Shown one piece after another: positions 50,829-59,693 of a stretch of DNA of 64,000 bases. The notes below the pieces were generated by a model. That model was given only the letters and a program-made list of their open reading frames with translations. It was not told where the DNA came from and made no database searches. The stretch is from JALNZF01 sp964447405 (lineage in GTDB: Bacteria; Nitrospirota; UBA9217), in contig CAYUSP010000001.1 of assembly GCA_964447405.1 (NCBI GenBank), positions 744,001 through 808,000 of the forward strand. Reading direction: 5' to 3'. The position numbers and the translations under genes are program-made. Position 1 is the first letter of the stretch. Each line of letters begins with the position of its first letter.

Positions 50829-53800
50829 TTAAAAATGGTATATCATTGATGCGAGCAATAGATGCTGATCAATATCAACCTGTGAAGTGCTGATTATATT
50901 GCCGCCGTTTGCATTATGTCTCCATCTCATCTGATACGCAGCATCAAATATAACACCCTGATACGCGATCCCCGAGCCCAGCGATATGCCGTACACATCC
51001 TTCATTTTGCCTTGTGCCGGCTCCGGATCATAGAGCAGGCCTCCCCTCACCGGCACAACTATCGTACTACCGATAAAGAGATATTCAACCCCCACACGCA
51101 CCTGCTTCGTATCCGCGATGTAGGAAATATCCTTTGGCTTCCCATTAATAGGACTGAACTCGTTGCCCAGCGCGTCTCTTAAAATATACTTGCTCCACTC
51201 GGTCCGGTAGATATCCAATGCAAACGACAACGCGTCTGATTTTCTGAATGCCAGTCCGAATCCGTAGGACAATGGCATGCGAAGAGTGATCTCCTCAGTG
51301 ATGTTTTGCTGGCTCGAGACTGTTGTATTGGCAGGCGCGCCAAGCGTGCTGGTGGTGGTAAAACCAAATTCGTGATGCAGCGATGCCTTAAACGGGGTCT
51401 TCACGACAGCACCGGCAGTCACGGATTCACTGACGTTCCACAGGACGCCAAGGTTCGCATTGACACCCCGAAAACCGGAGTATTTATCAGTGATCGTTGT
51501 ATCGATCGTGACCGGGGCCCCTCCCTGCGTTCCCGTTCCATGCTCGGTAAAAGACTCATCCCATCCGTTCTTCCAGAACAGTTGTTCCGTCCAGATGTTC
51601 ACGGTGGCGCCGACGCTTAATCCTGGCGTGAATTGGACCGCATACGCCAGACCAGCAGCGCCGATATTCCCCTTTTGGTTGTATCGCTTTTCCTGTACGA
51701 GATTGAGACCGGCTGATGAGAAGTCATACACATAATCAAGGCTGCGCTTGAACTCGTACAGCCTCTGATAATTTACGGAGATGACCATGTTCCGTCCAAA
51801 CTTAAAGGGAACGGTCGCGCTGAAATAGTTCAGGTTGAGGTCCCTTGCCGTGGTCTGGTTATTCAGTTCCGGGTGCAGATCCGAACTATAACGCTCCTTG
51901 CGAACATAATATCCCTCGACGATCGACAATTCGGGCTTCTCCAGCTGGATCAGTCCTGCCGGATTCCAGGATGCCGCAGTAGCATCATCGGCTATGGCAA
52001 TGAACGCCCCGCCCATGCCCACGGCACGTGCTCCGGAACCCACTGGATTCGGCGAGGAGGCTACACCCACCTGCTGAAAGAGCGTGGCAGCATGGACATC
52101 GTGAACGAGCAATGGCATGATACAGAGGATCAGAACAATCACATGCGCTGTTCTTTTTCTCATTTTGAACAACACAACGATCGCCATGAGAACGATCAGA
52201 AGAGCTATTCCTTTGACCAGGATGGTCGTGGAGAGCATGAGCCATGCCATGCCGATCAGTGGATAGAGAAGCACTCTGACGAACGGCTTTAACCTCGGGT
52301 GCGACTCGATATACTGCGCGATTGGCTCGGCATTACGGTAATAAAGATCAACAAACGTTCGGCCAATACTATTCGTCAACAGATAGGCATCCCGGAATCT
52401 GCGGAGAATGTCAACCTGCTTTGCCATGGGTGAACCATACGCGGCAGTAGCGATGAAACAGTACTTCCCTCCGCCTGTATTCAGGACAATATTTTGCTGC
52501 GGACCAATCGAGGTGTCAGGTACGCCGCTTTGCATCGCGATCTCCACCCATGCAACATTTCCACCGGTGACCGTTACGCTATCCTGTAACGTTATGTTGG
52601 CATGGTCGGTCGCGACCGCTGTCACCGCACAAGTGCCTGCAGGAGAGATCATAATGAATTCCCCGTCTACCGACGTCGAGATCGTTCCCAGATCGGTAAA
52701 TACGGTCGCGCCGCTGAGTGGCTGTCCTGAAATGCTGTCCAATACTCTTCCCGCGATCACGCCGGTGCCAGTAAGTTGAAGAACGCCGCCCGGAGTGGCG
52801 CCATAGAGAGACGCACTCACAATGGCGTTAACATCATATTTAGGCTTCCCAAGCAAATACCACTGCTTTGCCTGATTGGAGGCAAATATGCCCTGGCTTA
52901 GCGTGCTGGCGTATACAAAATCCTTGCTTTGTCGGCTGAAATCGAGGTCTGTCACGGAATTCCAAGGCGGACTTGCGGGTAATCCCGCTGTCGCCGCTGT
53001 CCAGGTAACACCGCCGTCCGTACTCTTGTAGAGAGTCGCATCATCCTGAGTGATGGTCATGCCCCCGCTGAAACCAGCCCCCACATAGATAATATTAGGA
53101 TTGTCGGGATTGATCAGGATGGCGTTGATGATTTTATTCTGGAGACTGGTGCGCGACCAGGTTGTGCCGCCGTCCAGGCTTTCCCAGAGATCACCGAGTA
53201 CTTGCGGGCTGGTGAAGCTGCCTCCGCCGGCAAAGATGTGCTGATTGTTTGAGGGGTCTATAACTACCGTATTGAAAGGATAATTCTGTCCTGCCAGGTT
53301 CACTCCATTCAGCGGCGTCCTGACTAAGGTTGTTCCCCCGTCCGTGCTCTTAAAGACCCCTCCCGGTGACGGGGTTGTTCCCATGGTCGCGTTGTAACTA
53401 ACGAACAAGGTAAGGGTAGTAGTATTCGACGTGTCTATCGCAATACTCGATACATAGTGAAGACTGTTGGTACTGAGTTGGTTGCTGTACGTCCAGGTCA
53501 GACCGTTGTCTGCTGTTTTCGCCAGGTAACGCGCAATGCCTGCATAGAAGACCTGGGTGTTTGTTGGATGAAAACGAAGCGAATTGGTATTGCTTGCTGT
53601 TTTTTGCGACCATATTCCACTGCCTTCTTTTTTATAGAGGCCTGCACTGGTGGCTGCGATCATCCGGGTAGCGTCATTGGGATCGACCGCGAAATCATTG
53701 ACCTGTACCGAATTGATGCCATTGCCACTGGGGACCCATGTCTGGCCATGGTCCTGGCTCTTGAACACGCCATTATAAAAATCACCGCCAAGAACGACTT

Positions 53801-54872
53801 CGCGGTTCGTGGGATGGACAACAAGGGTGATGAACCGGTACGGTGTGTCATAGACCTCCCAATTGGTACCTCCGTCAATACTCCGGCCGACCTTATATAT
53901 GCCGGGAGAGGCTTCCCATGGAGCGTACAGCGTATTTGAGTTCTGCGGATCAAAGGAAATGTCCCGCACGAACGTGCTCCCCTGCGCGGATTGCGGTACC
54001 GTAGTCGTCCAGGTATTCGTTCCCGCACTGTAAATATGCATCCTCAATCCCGAACCGCTCCCGGTAATTATGGTGTTTGAATCATCCGGTTTGACAGCCA
54101 CTGAAAAGAATTGGGTACCCGATGGCAGAGCAAAGATTTTCGTCCACGTATTTCCCGCATTCTTGCTTTGATACAGGCTTCCTCCGGCGCCACGCGTGAT
54201 CGCGTAAATAGTATTGCGATCCTGGGGATCGATACTGATATCCTGAACAGTATAATCGAGGTTGACTCCCCCATTCATTTTCGCCCAGGTGGTACCGCCA
54301 TCAATCGTTTTGAAGATGGCTCCATTTGTACTGGAGCCGGATACACCGGAAGCGCCGACATAAACGGTCTGACTGTCAGCCCAATCTACCGCTGCGGACC
54401 TGCAGAAACGGAATTCGCCTGTGGTGGGATCTGCCGGTTTCGGCATGATGGTCTTGTTCAGGAAATGGGTCCAGGTCACACCGCCGTCAGTGCTCTTCTC
54501 CATCCAGTAGTTGTGCGCAACCCATATAACCTGCGGGTCGCTCGGAGATATTTTGACCGCATAGACCGCGGTATTTTTAAACTCGTCCTCACCGGGCATA
54601 GTGACATTCGTAGTCACACCCTTCCAGATAATGCCTCCATCATCAGAGCGATAAAGCCCGTCGCCGTAAAAAGCCCCGGTAAATACCTTGTCGGGATTGA
54701 TCCTATCGAATGCGATGTCGTAAACCTGAGCGCCGTTCAGTCCAAGATTCGTGAAGACATCGACTTCAGCCGAATATGCGTCAACGGGAACCTTAAACAG
54801 GAAGCATGCAACGCTAAGCAAGAATACCATCAATGACCTTTGCAAATTAACTCTTCCTTCCCCCACGAACAT
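50829..54872 (-). CDS. Giant BNR-repeat / CFI-box / FadL-like outer-membrane barrel fusion
   Basis: A 1347-residue secreted protein. After a signal peptide (about 1-32), residues 35-690 hold many BNR/VPS10-like repeats (DGGTTW and STDGG-TW units) that fold as beta propellers. Residues about 705-785 are a carboxypeptidase-regulatory-like Ig domain. CFIATAAYGS at residue 805 opens a CFI-box sorting-type domain ending in membrane helices (866-902). Residue 904 (ATG at 52163) begins MRKRTAHVIVLIL...HA, which itself looks like a signal peptide, and the rest is a FadL/PorV-type barrel (GSGARAVGMGGAFIAIADDATAASWNPAGL). No ribosome-binding site precedes the internal ATG. It looks like two genes joined in frame. 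Confidence 0.8.
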   Translation of the reverse strand: MFVGEGRVNLQRSLMVFLLSVACFLFKVPVDAYSAEVDVFTNLGLNGAQVYDIAFDRINPDKVFTGAFYGDGLYRSDDGGIIWKGVTTNVTMPGEDEFKNTAVYAVKISPSDPQVIWVAHNYWMEKSTDGGVTWTHFLNKTIMPKPADPTTGEFRFCRSAAVDWADSQTVYVGASGVSGSSTNGAIFKTIDGGTTWAKMNGGVNLDYTVQDISIDPQDRNTIYAITRGAGGSLYQSKNAGNTWTKIFALPSGTQFFSVAVKPDDSNTIITGSGSGLRMHIYSAGTNTWTTTVPQSAQGSTFVRDISFDPQNSNTLYAPWEASPGIYKVGRSIDGGTNWEVYDTPYRFITLVVHPTNREVVLGGDFYNGVFKSQDHGQTWVPSGNGINSVQVNDFAVDPNDATRMIAATSAGLYKKEGSGIWSQKTASNTNSLRFHPTNTQVFYAGIARYLAKTADNGLTWTYSNQLSTNSLHYVSSIAIDTSNTTTLTLFVSYNATMGTTPSPGGVFKSTDGGTTLVRTPLNGVNLAGQNYPFNTVVIDPSNNQHIFAGGGSFTSPQVLGDLWESLDGGTTWSRTSLQNKIINAILINPDNPNIIYVGAGFSGGMTITQDDATLYKSTDGGVTWTAATAGLPASPPWNSVTDLDFSRQSKDFVYASTLSQGIFASNQAKQWYLLGKPKYDVNAIVSASLYGATPGGVLQLTGTGVIAGRVLDSISGQPLSGATVFTDLGTISTSVDGEFIMISPAGTCAVTAVATDHANITLQDSVTVTGGNVAWVEIAMQSGVPDTSIGPQQNIVLNTGGGKYCFIATAAYGSPMAKQVDILRRFRDAYLLTNSIGRTFVDLYYRNAEPIAQYIESHPRLKPFVRVLLYPLIGMAWLMLSTTILVKGIALLIVLMAIVVLFKMRKRTAHVIVLILCIMPLLVHDVHAATLFQQVGVASSPNPVGSGARAVGMGGAFIAIADDATAASWNPAGLIQLEKPELSIVEGYYVRKERYSSDLHPELNNQTTARDLNLNYFSATVPFKFGRNMVISVNYQRLYEFKRSLDYVYDFSSAGLNLVQEKRYNQKGNIGAAGLAYAVQFTPGLSVGATVNIWTEQLFWKNGWDESFTEHGTGTQGGAPVTIDTTITDKYSGFRGVNANLGVLWNVSESVTAGAVVKTPFKASLHHEFGFTTTSTLGAPANTTVSSQQNITEEITLRMPLSYGFGLAFRKSDALSFALDIYRTEWSKYILRDALGNEFSPINGKPKDISYIADTKQVRVGVEYLFIGSTIVVPVRGGLLYDPEPAQGKMKDVYGISLGSGIAYQGVIFDAAYQMRWRHNANGGNIISTSQVDIDQHLLLASMIYHF

Positions 54873-55097
54873 GAGAGCACCCCCATTTTACAGCGTCATT
54901 TATAAAAATCCCGATTCTGGATCCATCATCGTGCTGCAGCCACACTTATATCAAGAGAACAATAAGCTCCGATCCGGACAGGATCAGGGCAATTCAAAAA
55001 AGCATTATTCGCGTTTTTTGTATTTGGGATTATCGGATTATCAGATGGACGCGACAGATATGACTCGGAAAGGAGAATAGCGATCGAGGAGGATTTT

Positions 55098-55235
55098 ATG
55101 GGCCGCATTATTCCGCTGGATGAACCGACATCCGGGAATGTAGCCCCTAATCTCGTGGATAGAGCTCGGCGTACGATGATACACCTCCGCTTATGGGTAA
55201 AGCAACCAGCCGGCAGAAAATATCGGCTGATGTGA
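55098..55235 (+). CDS. Candidate 45-residue basic small protein
   Basis: An ATG 5 bases after GAGGAGG opens a frame of 45 codons ending at TGA (55233-55235). The product begins MGRIIPLDEPTSGNVAPNL and its C-terminal half is basic (RARR, KQPAGRKYRLM). It is too short to judge by codon bias and I know no homologue; the near-perfect ribosome-binding site is the main support. It may be a remnant. Confidence 0.4.
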   Translation: MGRIIPLDEPTSGNVAPNLVDRARRTMIHLRLWVKQPAGRKYRLM

Positions 55236-55321
55236 GAGCGGATCATGCAAGTATTAGTATTTTTATTTAAGATAATCCACAATAAATATTCAATGTATCA
55301 TGATTAACATATGCAATAAAA

Positions 55322-55393
55322 TGTGTCAAGAAAATATTGGTGTAATTTTCAGATTAACATTCTAATCATAAATTTAGAACTATTTTTGACACA
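55322..55393. repeat. Inverted repeat in the AT-rich intergenic region
   Basis: TGTGTCAAGAAAATA (55322-55336) and TATTTTTGACACA (55381-55393) are inverted copies with a 2-base length difference, enclosing 44 bases. It may be a small element end or a regulatory hairpin. Confidence 0.35.
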
Positions 55394-55683
55394 CTACTTG
55401 AAAATAAAACTCCTCTACTGTTCGTACCTCTAAACCAATACTTGATCCATTCGAAATATCATAGACAGATCTCGTAATGCCTGGGGAATCTTTGCTGCTA
55501 ATTTTAAAAAAACCTCCATGATTCAGGTTGACGACATAAAATTGCAATTTGAGAATCTCGTTGTCGAAATCTTTTACACATTGCTAAGACTATTTTGATT
55601 AATAGTACAGGTAATCATGAAGATCGATTAAATTACAATATGTTGTATTGAGCTAGTGTGTGCGACAAAATCTTCCACTAATA

Positions 55684-55700
55684 AACTAATATTATTAGTT
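55684..55700. promoter_or_regulatory. Palindrome upstream of the sigma-54 promoter
   Basis: AACTAATA-T-TATTAGTT is a perfect palindrome with an odd centre. Its centre is about 60 bases before the predicted transcript start, so it could bind an activator or regulator. Such AT-rich palindromes also arise by chance. Confidence 0.35.
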
Positions 55701-55725
55701 GCTTTAATAATCAATATGTTACAAA

Positions 55726-55742
55726 TTGGCATGGCAAATGCT
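55726..55742 (+). promoter_or_regulatory. Sigma-54 (-24/-12) promoter of the PEP-CTERM protease
   Basis: TTGGCATGGCAAATGCT matches the sigma-54 consensus YTGGCACGRNNNTTGCW at all but two informative positions. The invariant GG (55728-55729) and GC (55740-55741) have the required 10-base separation. Transcription should start near 55753. In the literature PEP-CTERM genes are linked with the PrsK/PrsR sigma-54 regulators. Confidence 0.65.
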
Positions 55743-55811
55743 TATTAACAACTACGTTTATTGAAATATTTCGAATCAATATCAAATTATCACAAATAGG
55801 AGGTATCAAAG

Positions 55812-56744
55812 ATGAAAAAGACAAGAGTATTTCTGGGCATAATGGCGCTTATCTTGGTTGTCTCCGTCGGAGCAGCCAGCGCAGCACCTACTTTTGTATC
55901 TGGTGTGACTGCAGCAAGCGGGTGGAGTGATGTAGACAAGAATAATGTCAATGGCAGTGATAGTTTTATGTGCTGGGCAGCAGCAGCCTCAAATGCGCTT
56001 TATTACACTGGCTGGACTGGTTGGGATGCAACCGCAAATGGAGGAGCTGGTGGTTCCTTTGCATCAGCGGACTCTATTTATAATCAATTCACGAGCGTCT
56101 GGCCCAATGCTACGGGCACTGCGGTTTTCGGGTGGGAATGGTGGATGACCAACAGGACAGAATCATTTTTCCAAGATGGTAACCCTCCGGCTTCCATCAA
56201 ACAATTCCCAAGTGCGGGACTGAATTTTTATCCTGGCCAGACCGTAGAGTCAGGTCCTGGAAGTGTAACAGGTGTTCTGTGGCAAGGTGGCAACCTTATC
56301 TCTGCTATCGACGGATATTTAAACGATGCAGCTCATCCAGGAATCGCAATGGTCGCAGGTATTCACATTAACAACAGCTCATACGGGTCATACGGCCATG
56401 CAATTACCATCTGGGGATTAGATCAAGCGGCGGGAAGAATATATTTTACAGATTCCGATGATCAGAATACCGCTTTAAGAAATTTGTCATATGAAACCAA
56501 CAGTACCACCAATGTAACGACGATACATGGATACACGAACGCCTATACAACAGCAACTGACGTAACGATTACTCAGCTTGAAAGATTACGCTCCAATACC
56601 AGTCAGGTTGCTGCTAATCATCCGACAACTGGTGGTGGAAACAACGGCGGCGGCACTACGAATCCGGTTCCCGAGCCGGCATCCATTCTGCTCCTTGGCG
56701 CTGGCCTGAGCGGCATTATGCTTCTCCGTAAGAAATCAAGTTAA
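55812..56744 (+). CDS. IdeS-like cysteine protease with PEP-CTERM sorting tail
   Basis: A 310-residue exported protein. Signal peptide at residues 1-25. The mature part has the papain-like IdeS/Mac signature: catalytic Cys54 in MCWAAAASN, His196 in YGHAITIWG and the acidic pair Asp214/Asp216 in FTDSDD, in the same order and with similar spacing as in streptococcal IdeS. A Gly/Asn-rich linker leads to the C-terminal sorting signal VPEPASILLLGAG-...-RKKSS, read by exosortase, so the protein is probably attached to or released at the cell surface with exopolysaccharide. The ATG follows AGGAGGT. The exosortase is not in the window. Confidence 0.85.
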   Translation: MKKTRVFLGIMALILVVSVGAASAAPTFVSGVTAASGWSDVDKNNVNGSDSFMCWAAAASNALYYTGWTGWDATANGGAGGSFASADSIYNQFTSVWPNATGTAVFGWEWWMTNRTESFFQDGNPPASIKQFPSAGLNFYPGQTVESGPGSVTGVLWQGGNLISAIDGYLNDAAHPGIAMVAGIHINNSSYGSYGHAITIWGLDQAAGRIYFTDSDDQNTALRNLSYETNSTTNVTTIHGYTNAYTTATDVTITQLERLRSNTSQVAANHPTTGGGNNGGGTTNPVPEPASILLLGAGLSGIMLLRKKSS

Positions 56745-56773
56745 TTGAGCATTTCAGGTAAGTTGATATAATC

Positions 56774-56802
56774 AAAGGGCGCCATTCGGCGCCCTTTTTT
56801 TA
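56774..56802 (+). terminator. Rho-independent terminator of the PEP-CTERM protease
   Basis: GGGCGCC-ATTC-GGCGCCC, flanked by AAA before and a run of T after the stem, 30 bases past the stop. Confidence 0.93.
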
Positions 56803-57216
56803 TCCTTATTCTTTGAACAAGCGGTCTCATTGATCAAAGATATTGGCAACAACAGTCTGAATAATCCATTGCAGGTATGAACAGGCTTAGAAACCAAAAG
56901 GCCGAGTATCAGATGCCTTAAGTCTGCGTTGCGCCGAATCGACTGAGCCATGGTGATCCGCTGACTCATGCCCGAAAGCTTATGCAGGATTGTGAAATGA
57001 AGTCAGTACCAGGTAGACCAAACTTCTTTCGGATGAGACAGCGATCAACTGCGATTGCCACATATCCGACTCATTGCACGAAATAATTGTCAATACCACG
57101 CTATCGCAATGACCTTTCATTGTCCGTTGTTGAATCTTTGTTGTTTTGCCCCTCTGACACTATGACCCTTTGACACTTTGATACTCTGCCCCTGCCCCTC
57201 TGACACCTGACCTTAT
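56803..57216. other. Intergenic region ending in octamer repeats
   Basis: About 410 bases between the terminator of the protease gene and the stop of the TPR/CsgG gene. Frames here are short and unsupported. The last 60 bases are a tandem octamer array. Otherwise nothing was recognised. Confidence 0.6.
57152..57212. repeat. Tandem octamer repeats TGACACTY (array A)
   Basis: On the plus strand degenerate units of about 8 bases follow each other: TGACACTA, TGACCCTT, TGACACTT, TGATACTC, then C-rich variants and TGACACC. The same octamer occurs in arrays B (59190-59251, inverted) and C (59654-59693). Confidence 0.7.
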
Positions 57217-59175
57217 CTATTTTGTAATAATCAGATCCTTCACACGCACTTCCTTAGGCGACGGTTTATCCATGAGCGTCACCTTAGAGAAGTCAGACTG
57301 CAGGTCCTCAACGCGGCCTTCGCCGAGTTTCATCGTTTCCCAGCCCAGCGACTTGCCGGTAATGGGATGCTTGAGTTCCTCGCCCTTGCGGAACACTATA
57401 ATGGTCATGTTCTTTTTGATGTTTGATGCATCGCCCACATCCGTATAGATCGTTTTTCCACTGCTTTTGATCACGATTCCCTCGACCACCGGGAACTCCT
57501 GCGCAATTTTTGCCGCGAGGTTGGCCATCACCTCTTTAATTGATGCAACACCTTTGTCTTCGGTAAAGATGTCCTTCACTCCTAGTATTTCAGAGGTCTC
57601 GGTACTGACCACCCGTGCCACGATCTCGATGGATTTGGCGTCTTCCTTTACCGCGGTTGCCAGGATGGCGTCGGCTGACATCAATTTACCCACGCGGATG
57701 GAATGCTGCGGGTCGGTCAGCTTCTCCTTTGTCAATTTCTGCTCCAGCAGGATCTGCTCAAGTTTCGCGCGCTCGATCACGCTGAAGCGCTTCTGGTCCA
57801 CAAATGCATTGATCAGCTGTTCATAGGCAAGCTGAGTCCGATCCTCGGCCCTGCCGCCGTCGAACGGCAGCACCGTGATGCTCATCCTTGCATTGTTCTG
57901 CATGACCGAAGGGATCTTTCGGACAACCGTGAGCGTCTTGGTGGTTTTGTTGTCCGAGGAGTCGTACACATCTATGGTAATGGTATTCTGCCCTTCAACG
58001 AGGCTTACAACCTTGCTGAAAAAGACCTTTTTCCCCGGCTTGGCAAAGACCTCTTTGTTGTTGATCACGATGCGCTCAACAGTTTTGTTATCCGATGCCT
58101 CGCCCTCCACATAGAAACGCTCCGAAAGCACCTGCGGAACCTCGGCTCCTGAGCGAAGGATGACCTCGGGCGGCTGCCGGTCAAAGCCAATGATCTTATC
58201 GGTAAGAGCCGCCACCATATACGGCTTAAACGGCCTGTTCAGCGCCGCAAGTTCCTTTTCCACGTCGATCTCGGCAACTGTCTCGTTCTCGAAAGAATCC
58301 TCCGTCAGGATCGATAATTTCGGCCGCGTTCCGCGTTCCCACCGTAAATTGATCGGCCAGGATTTTTCTCCGTTCAATGCCACCGACGCATTGTTCACCA
58401 TGAGTTTGCCGATCCCTGTCGAGTCGCTCACCTCTCCGATCAGCCGTATGTACTTCATACCAGCCTCTTCCTCGGTCCTGATATCAAAGACCTGAATGGA
58501 AGGTCCGTCGCGGTCCACTGTAATTGCCATGGTATGCGTCGCTCTGCTGCCAAGCAGGTCCTCTGCTATGATCGTAATAACGTTCTGCCCGTCTTCCACC
58601 GGGACTTCCTGCACGAACTCAATGCTCTCAAGCGCCCGGTCAAATCGGTAAGGGTTGCTGTTTACCGTTATCTTTGCTACAGAGCCATGCCCGGACGCCC
58701 TGCCTTTGACCACGATGGTGGAGGACTTGACGATGGAGCCGGAAGCAGGAGAAGCGACCGTGATTTCCGGACCCTCGGGTTTTGTCTTTTCCAACTGCAA
58801 GAGCTGAAGCTTCACCTTGTTTAAATAGAATGCCGCTTTTGCCGTTTCTTCACTTTTTATGGACAGCTCAAGTTCTTTCGTTGCCAGCGCCATATCACCC
58901 TTGTTGAAATAGAGGATGCCCAGTTCCCTGTGCGGGAAATAGTCCACAAAATGCATTCCATAGGTCCTGGCCATGCGCTGGTCCCTGTCCCGCTTGGCAA
59001 TGGCGGTCTCCAGGTCCTTCTTCGCGCTTTCCCATTCGCCTTTTTCCGCAGAAATCGCGGCTCGTTCGTAGTAGTTCCACCACTTGCCGCGGAACGTGCC
59101 GGAATCATCTGCCGCGATAGCGGCAGGCAGCGCAATCTGGGATAGTAACAGAATGATTGCAATAAGTTTGTTCAT
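57217..59175 (-). CDS. Secreted TPR / Ig-like / CsgG-like protein
   Basis: A 652-residue exported protein. Signal peptide 1-21; TPR-like helical repeats about 30-130; three Ig-like beta domains (about 140-235, 240-330, 340-430) of the type seen in glucodextranase-B and similar surface proteins; then a CsgG/FlgO-like alpha/beta domain (about 440-580: RMSITVLPFDGG, FSVIERAKLEQILLEQKL) and a C-terminal beta domain (VEGIVIKSSGKTIYTDVG-...). The last two domains parallel the C-terminus of the cyclase-CHAT protein at 59693. The ATG follows AGGAGG. It is the last gene of the sigma-factor operon, separated from it by the octamer-flanked IVS gene. Confidence 0.8.
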   Translation of the reverse strand: MNKLIAIILLLSQIALPAAIAADDSGTFRGKWWNYYERAAISAEKGEWESAKKDLETAIAKRDRDQRMARTYGMHFVDYFPHRELGILYFNKGDMALATKELELSIKSEETAKAAFYLNKVKLQLLQLEKTKPEGPEITVASPASGSIVKSSTIVVKGRASGHGSVAKITVNSNPYRFDRALESIEFVQEVPVEDGQNVITIIAEDLLGSRATHTMAITVDRDGPSIQVFDIRTEEEAGMKYIRLIGEVSDSTGIGKLMVNNASVALNGEKSWPINLRWERGTRPKLSILTEDSFENETVAEIDVEKELAALNRPFKPYMVAALTDKIIGFDRQPPEVILRSGAEVPQVLSERFYVEGEASDNKTVERIVINNKEVFAKPGKKVFFSKVVSLVEGQNTITIDVYDSSDNKTTKTLTVVRKIPSVMQNNARMSITVLPFDGGRAEDRTQLAYEQLINAFVDQKRFSVIERAKLEQILLEQKLTKEKLTDPQHSIRVGKLMSADAILATAVKEDAKSIEIVARVVSTETSEILGVKDIFTEDKGVASIKEVMANLAAKIAQEFPVVEGIVIKSSGKTIYTDVGDASNIKKNMTIIVFRKGEELKHPITGKSLGWETMKLGEGRVEDLQSDFSKVTLMDKPSPKEVRVKDLIITK

Positions 59176-59189
59176 ATGACCTCCTGTTA

Positions 59190-59251
59190 GTATCAGAGTG
59201 TCAAAGGGTCAAAGGGCAGAGTATCAGAGAGTCAAAGTGTCAGAGTGTCAA
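59190..59251. repeat. Tandem octamer repeats (array B, inverted)
   Basis: Read on the minus strand the units are TGACACTC, TGACACTT, TGACTCTC, TGATACTC, a C-rich variant, TGACCCTT, TGACACTC and TGATAC. It lies between the stop of the IVS-type gene and the start of the TPR/CsgG gene. Confidence 0.75.
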
Positions 59252-59257
59252 CAAATA

Positions 59258-59632
59258 TCATTTGATTTTCTGTTTTTCTGAGACTTTTATCATAAGTGCA
59301 TGCAGCATTAAACCTATTTCATTTCGCATATCATCTAATCTTGCGTAATCCCCGGCACTGAGAATCTCCAGTTCTTGTAACGTTTCAAGGAGATATTCCG
59401 TTTCTACAAGCGATCTGTTAGCAATGTTGAGAAATTGGTGAAACTCACGATTGCTGACACTTGCTTGCCCCTCCACGATATTGAGTGGAACGGAAAAAGC
59501 GGCTCTGCGAATCTGAGACGATAATCCATACAGTTCTTCTTTTGGAAATGACTTACTTGTCTTATAGATCTCAAGCGCTAATTGATGCGCTTTCACCCAT
59601 ACTTTCAGTTTCCTGTAACCTTTCTTCTCCAT
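59258..59632 (-). CDS. Four-helix-bundle protein (IVS / S23 family)
   Basis: A 124-residue all-alpha protein of the four-helix-bundle family first seen in intervening sequences of 23S rRNA and related to the Avd accessory protein of diversity-generating retroelements. The signature parts are YRKLKVWVKAHQLALEIYKTS near the start (first 20 residues of it), SSQIRRAAFSVPLNIVEG in the middle and FLNIANRSLVETEYLLE after it. No retroelement reverse transcriptase or template repeat is nearby. Its biochemical role is unknown. The flanking octamers suggest it travels as a small cassette. Confidence 0.88.
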   Translation of the reverse strand: MEKKGYRKLKVWVKAHQLALEIYKTSKSFPKEELYGLSSQIRRAAFSVPLNIVEGQASVSNREFHQFLNIANRSLVETEYLLETLQELEILSAGDYARLDDMRNEIGLMLHALMIKVSEKQKIK

Positions 59633-59653
59633 CTTTACCCCATGATACTATTC

Positions 59654-59693
59654 TTTAACGCTTTGACACTCTGATACTCTGATACATTGACAC
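59654..59693. repeat. Tandem octamer repeats (array C)
   Basis: On the plus strand the units CTTTGACA, CTCTGATA, CTCTGATA and CATTGACA follow without gaps. The array ends at the stop codon of the cyclase-CHAT gene. Confidence 0.75.

Larger units (their letters stand above)
54873..55811. other. Long AT-rich intergenic region
   Basis: About 940 bases between the giant fusion gene and the PEP-CTERM protease. The first third is of normal composition and holds one short ORF with a strong ribosome site (55098-55235); the rest, from about 55240, is strongly AT-rich and holds an inverted repeat (55322-55393), a palindrome (55684-55700) and a sigma-54-type promoter (55726-55742). No other convincing gene was seen on either strand. 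Confidence 0.7.
59190..59693. mobile_element. Candidate mobile cassette: IVS-type gene between inverted octamer arrays
   Basis: Arrays B and C bracket the four-helix-bundle gene in opposite orientation, so the ends are inverted copies of one octamer. The cassette of about 500 bases interrupts an otherwise co-directional operon between the cyclase-CHAT and TPR/CsgG genes. No transposase is encoded, so movement would depend on factors in trans. This is inference from layout. Confidence 0.4.

Noticed and set aside
54926..55282. A 118-codon minus-strand frame in the intergenic region before the PEP-CTERM gene
   Set aside because: No ribosome site, no recognisable domain, and it overlaps a better-supported small frame on the other strand.
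59190..59251. CRISPR-like array
   Set aside because: The units are only about 8 bases, contiguous and degenerate, with no spacers and no cas genes nearby.
59258..59632. Diversity-generating retroelement suggested by the Avd-like fold
   Set aside because: No reverse transcriptase, template repeat or variable-repeat target in the window.
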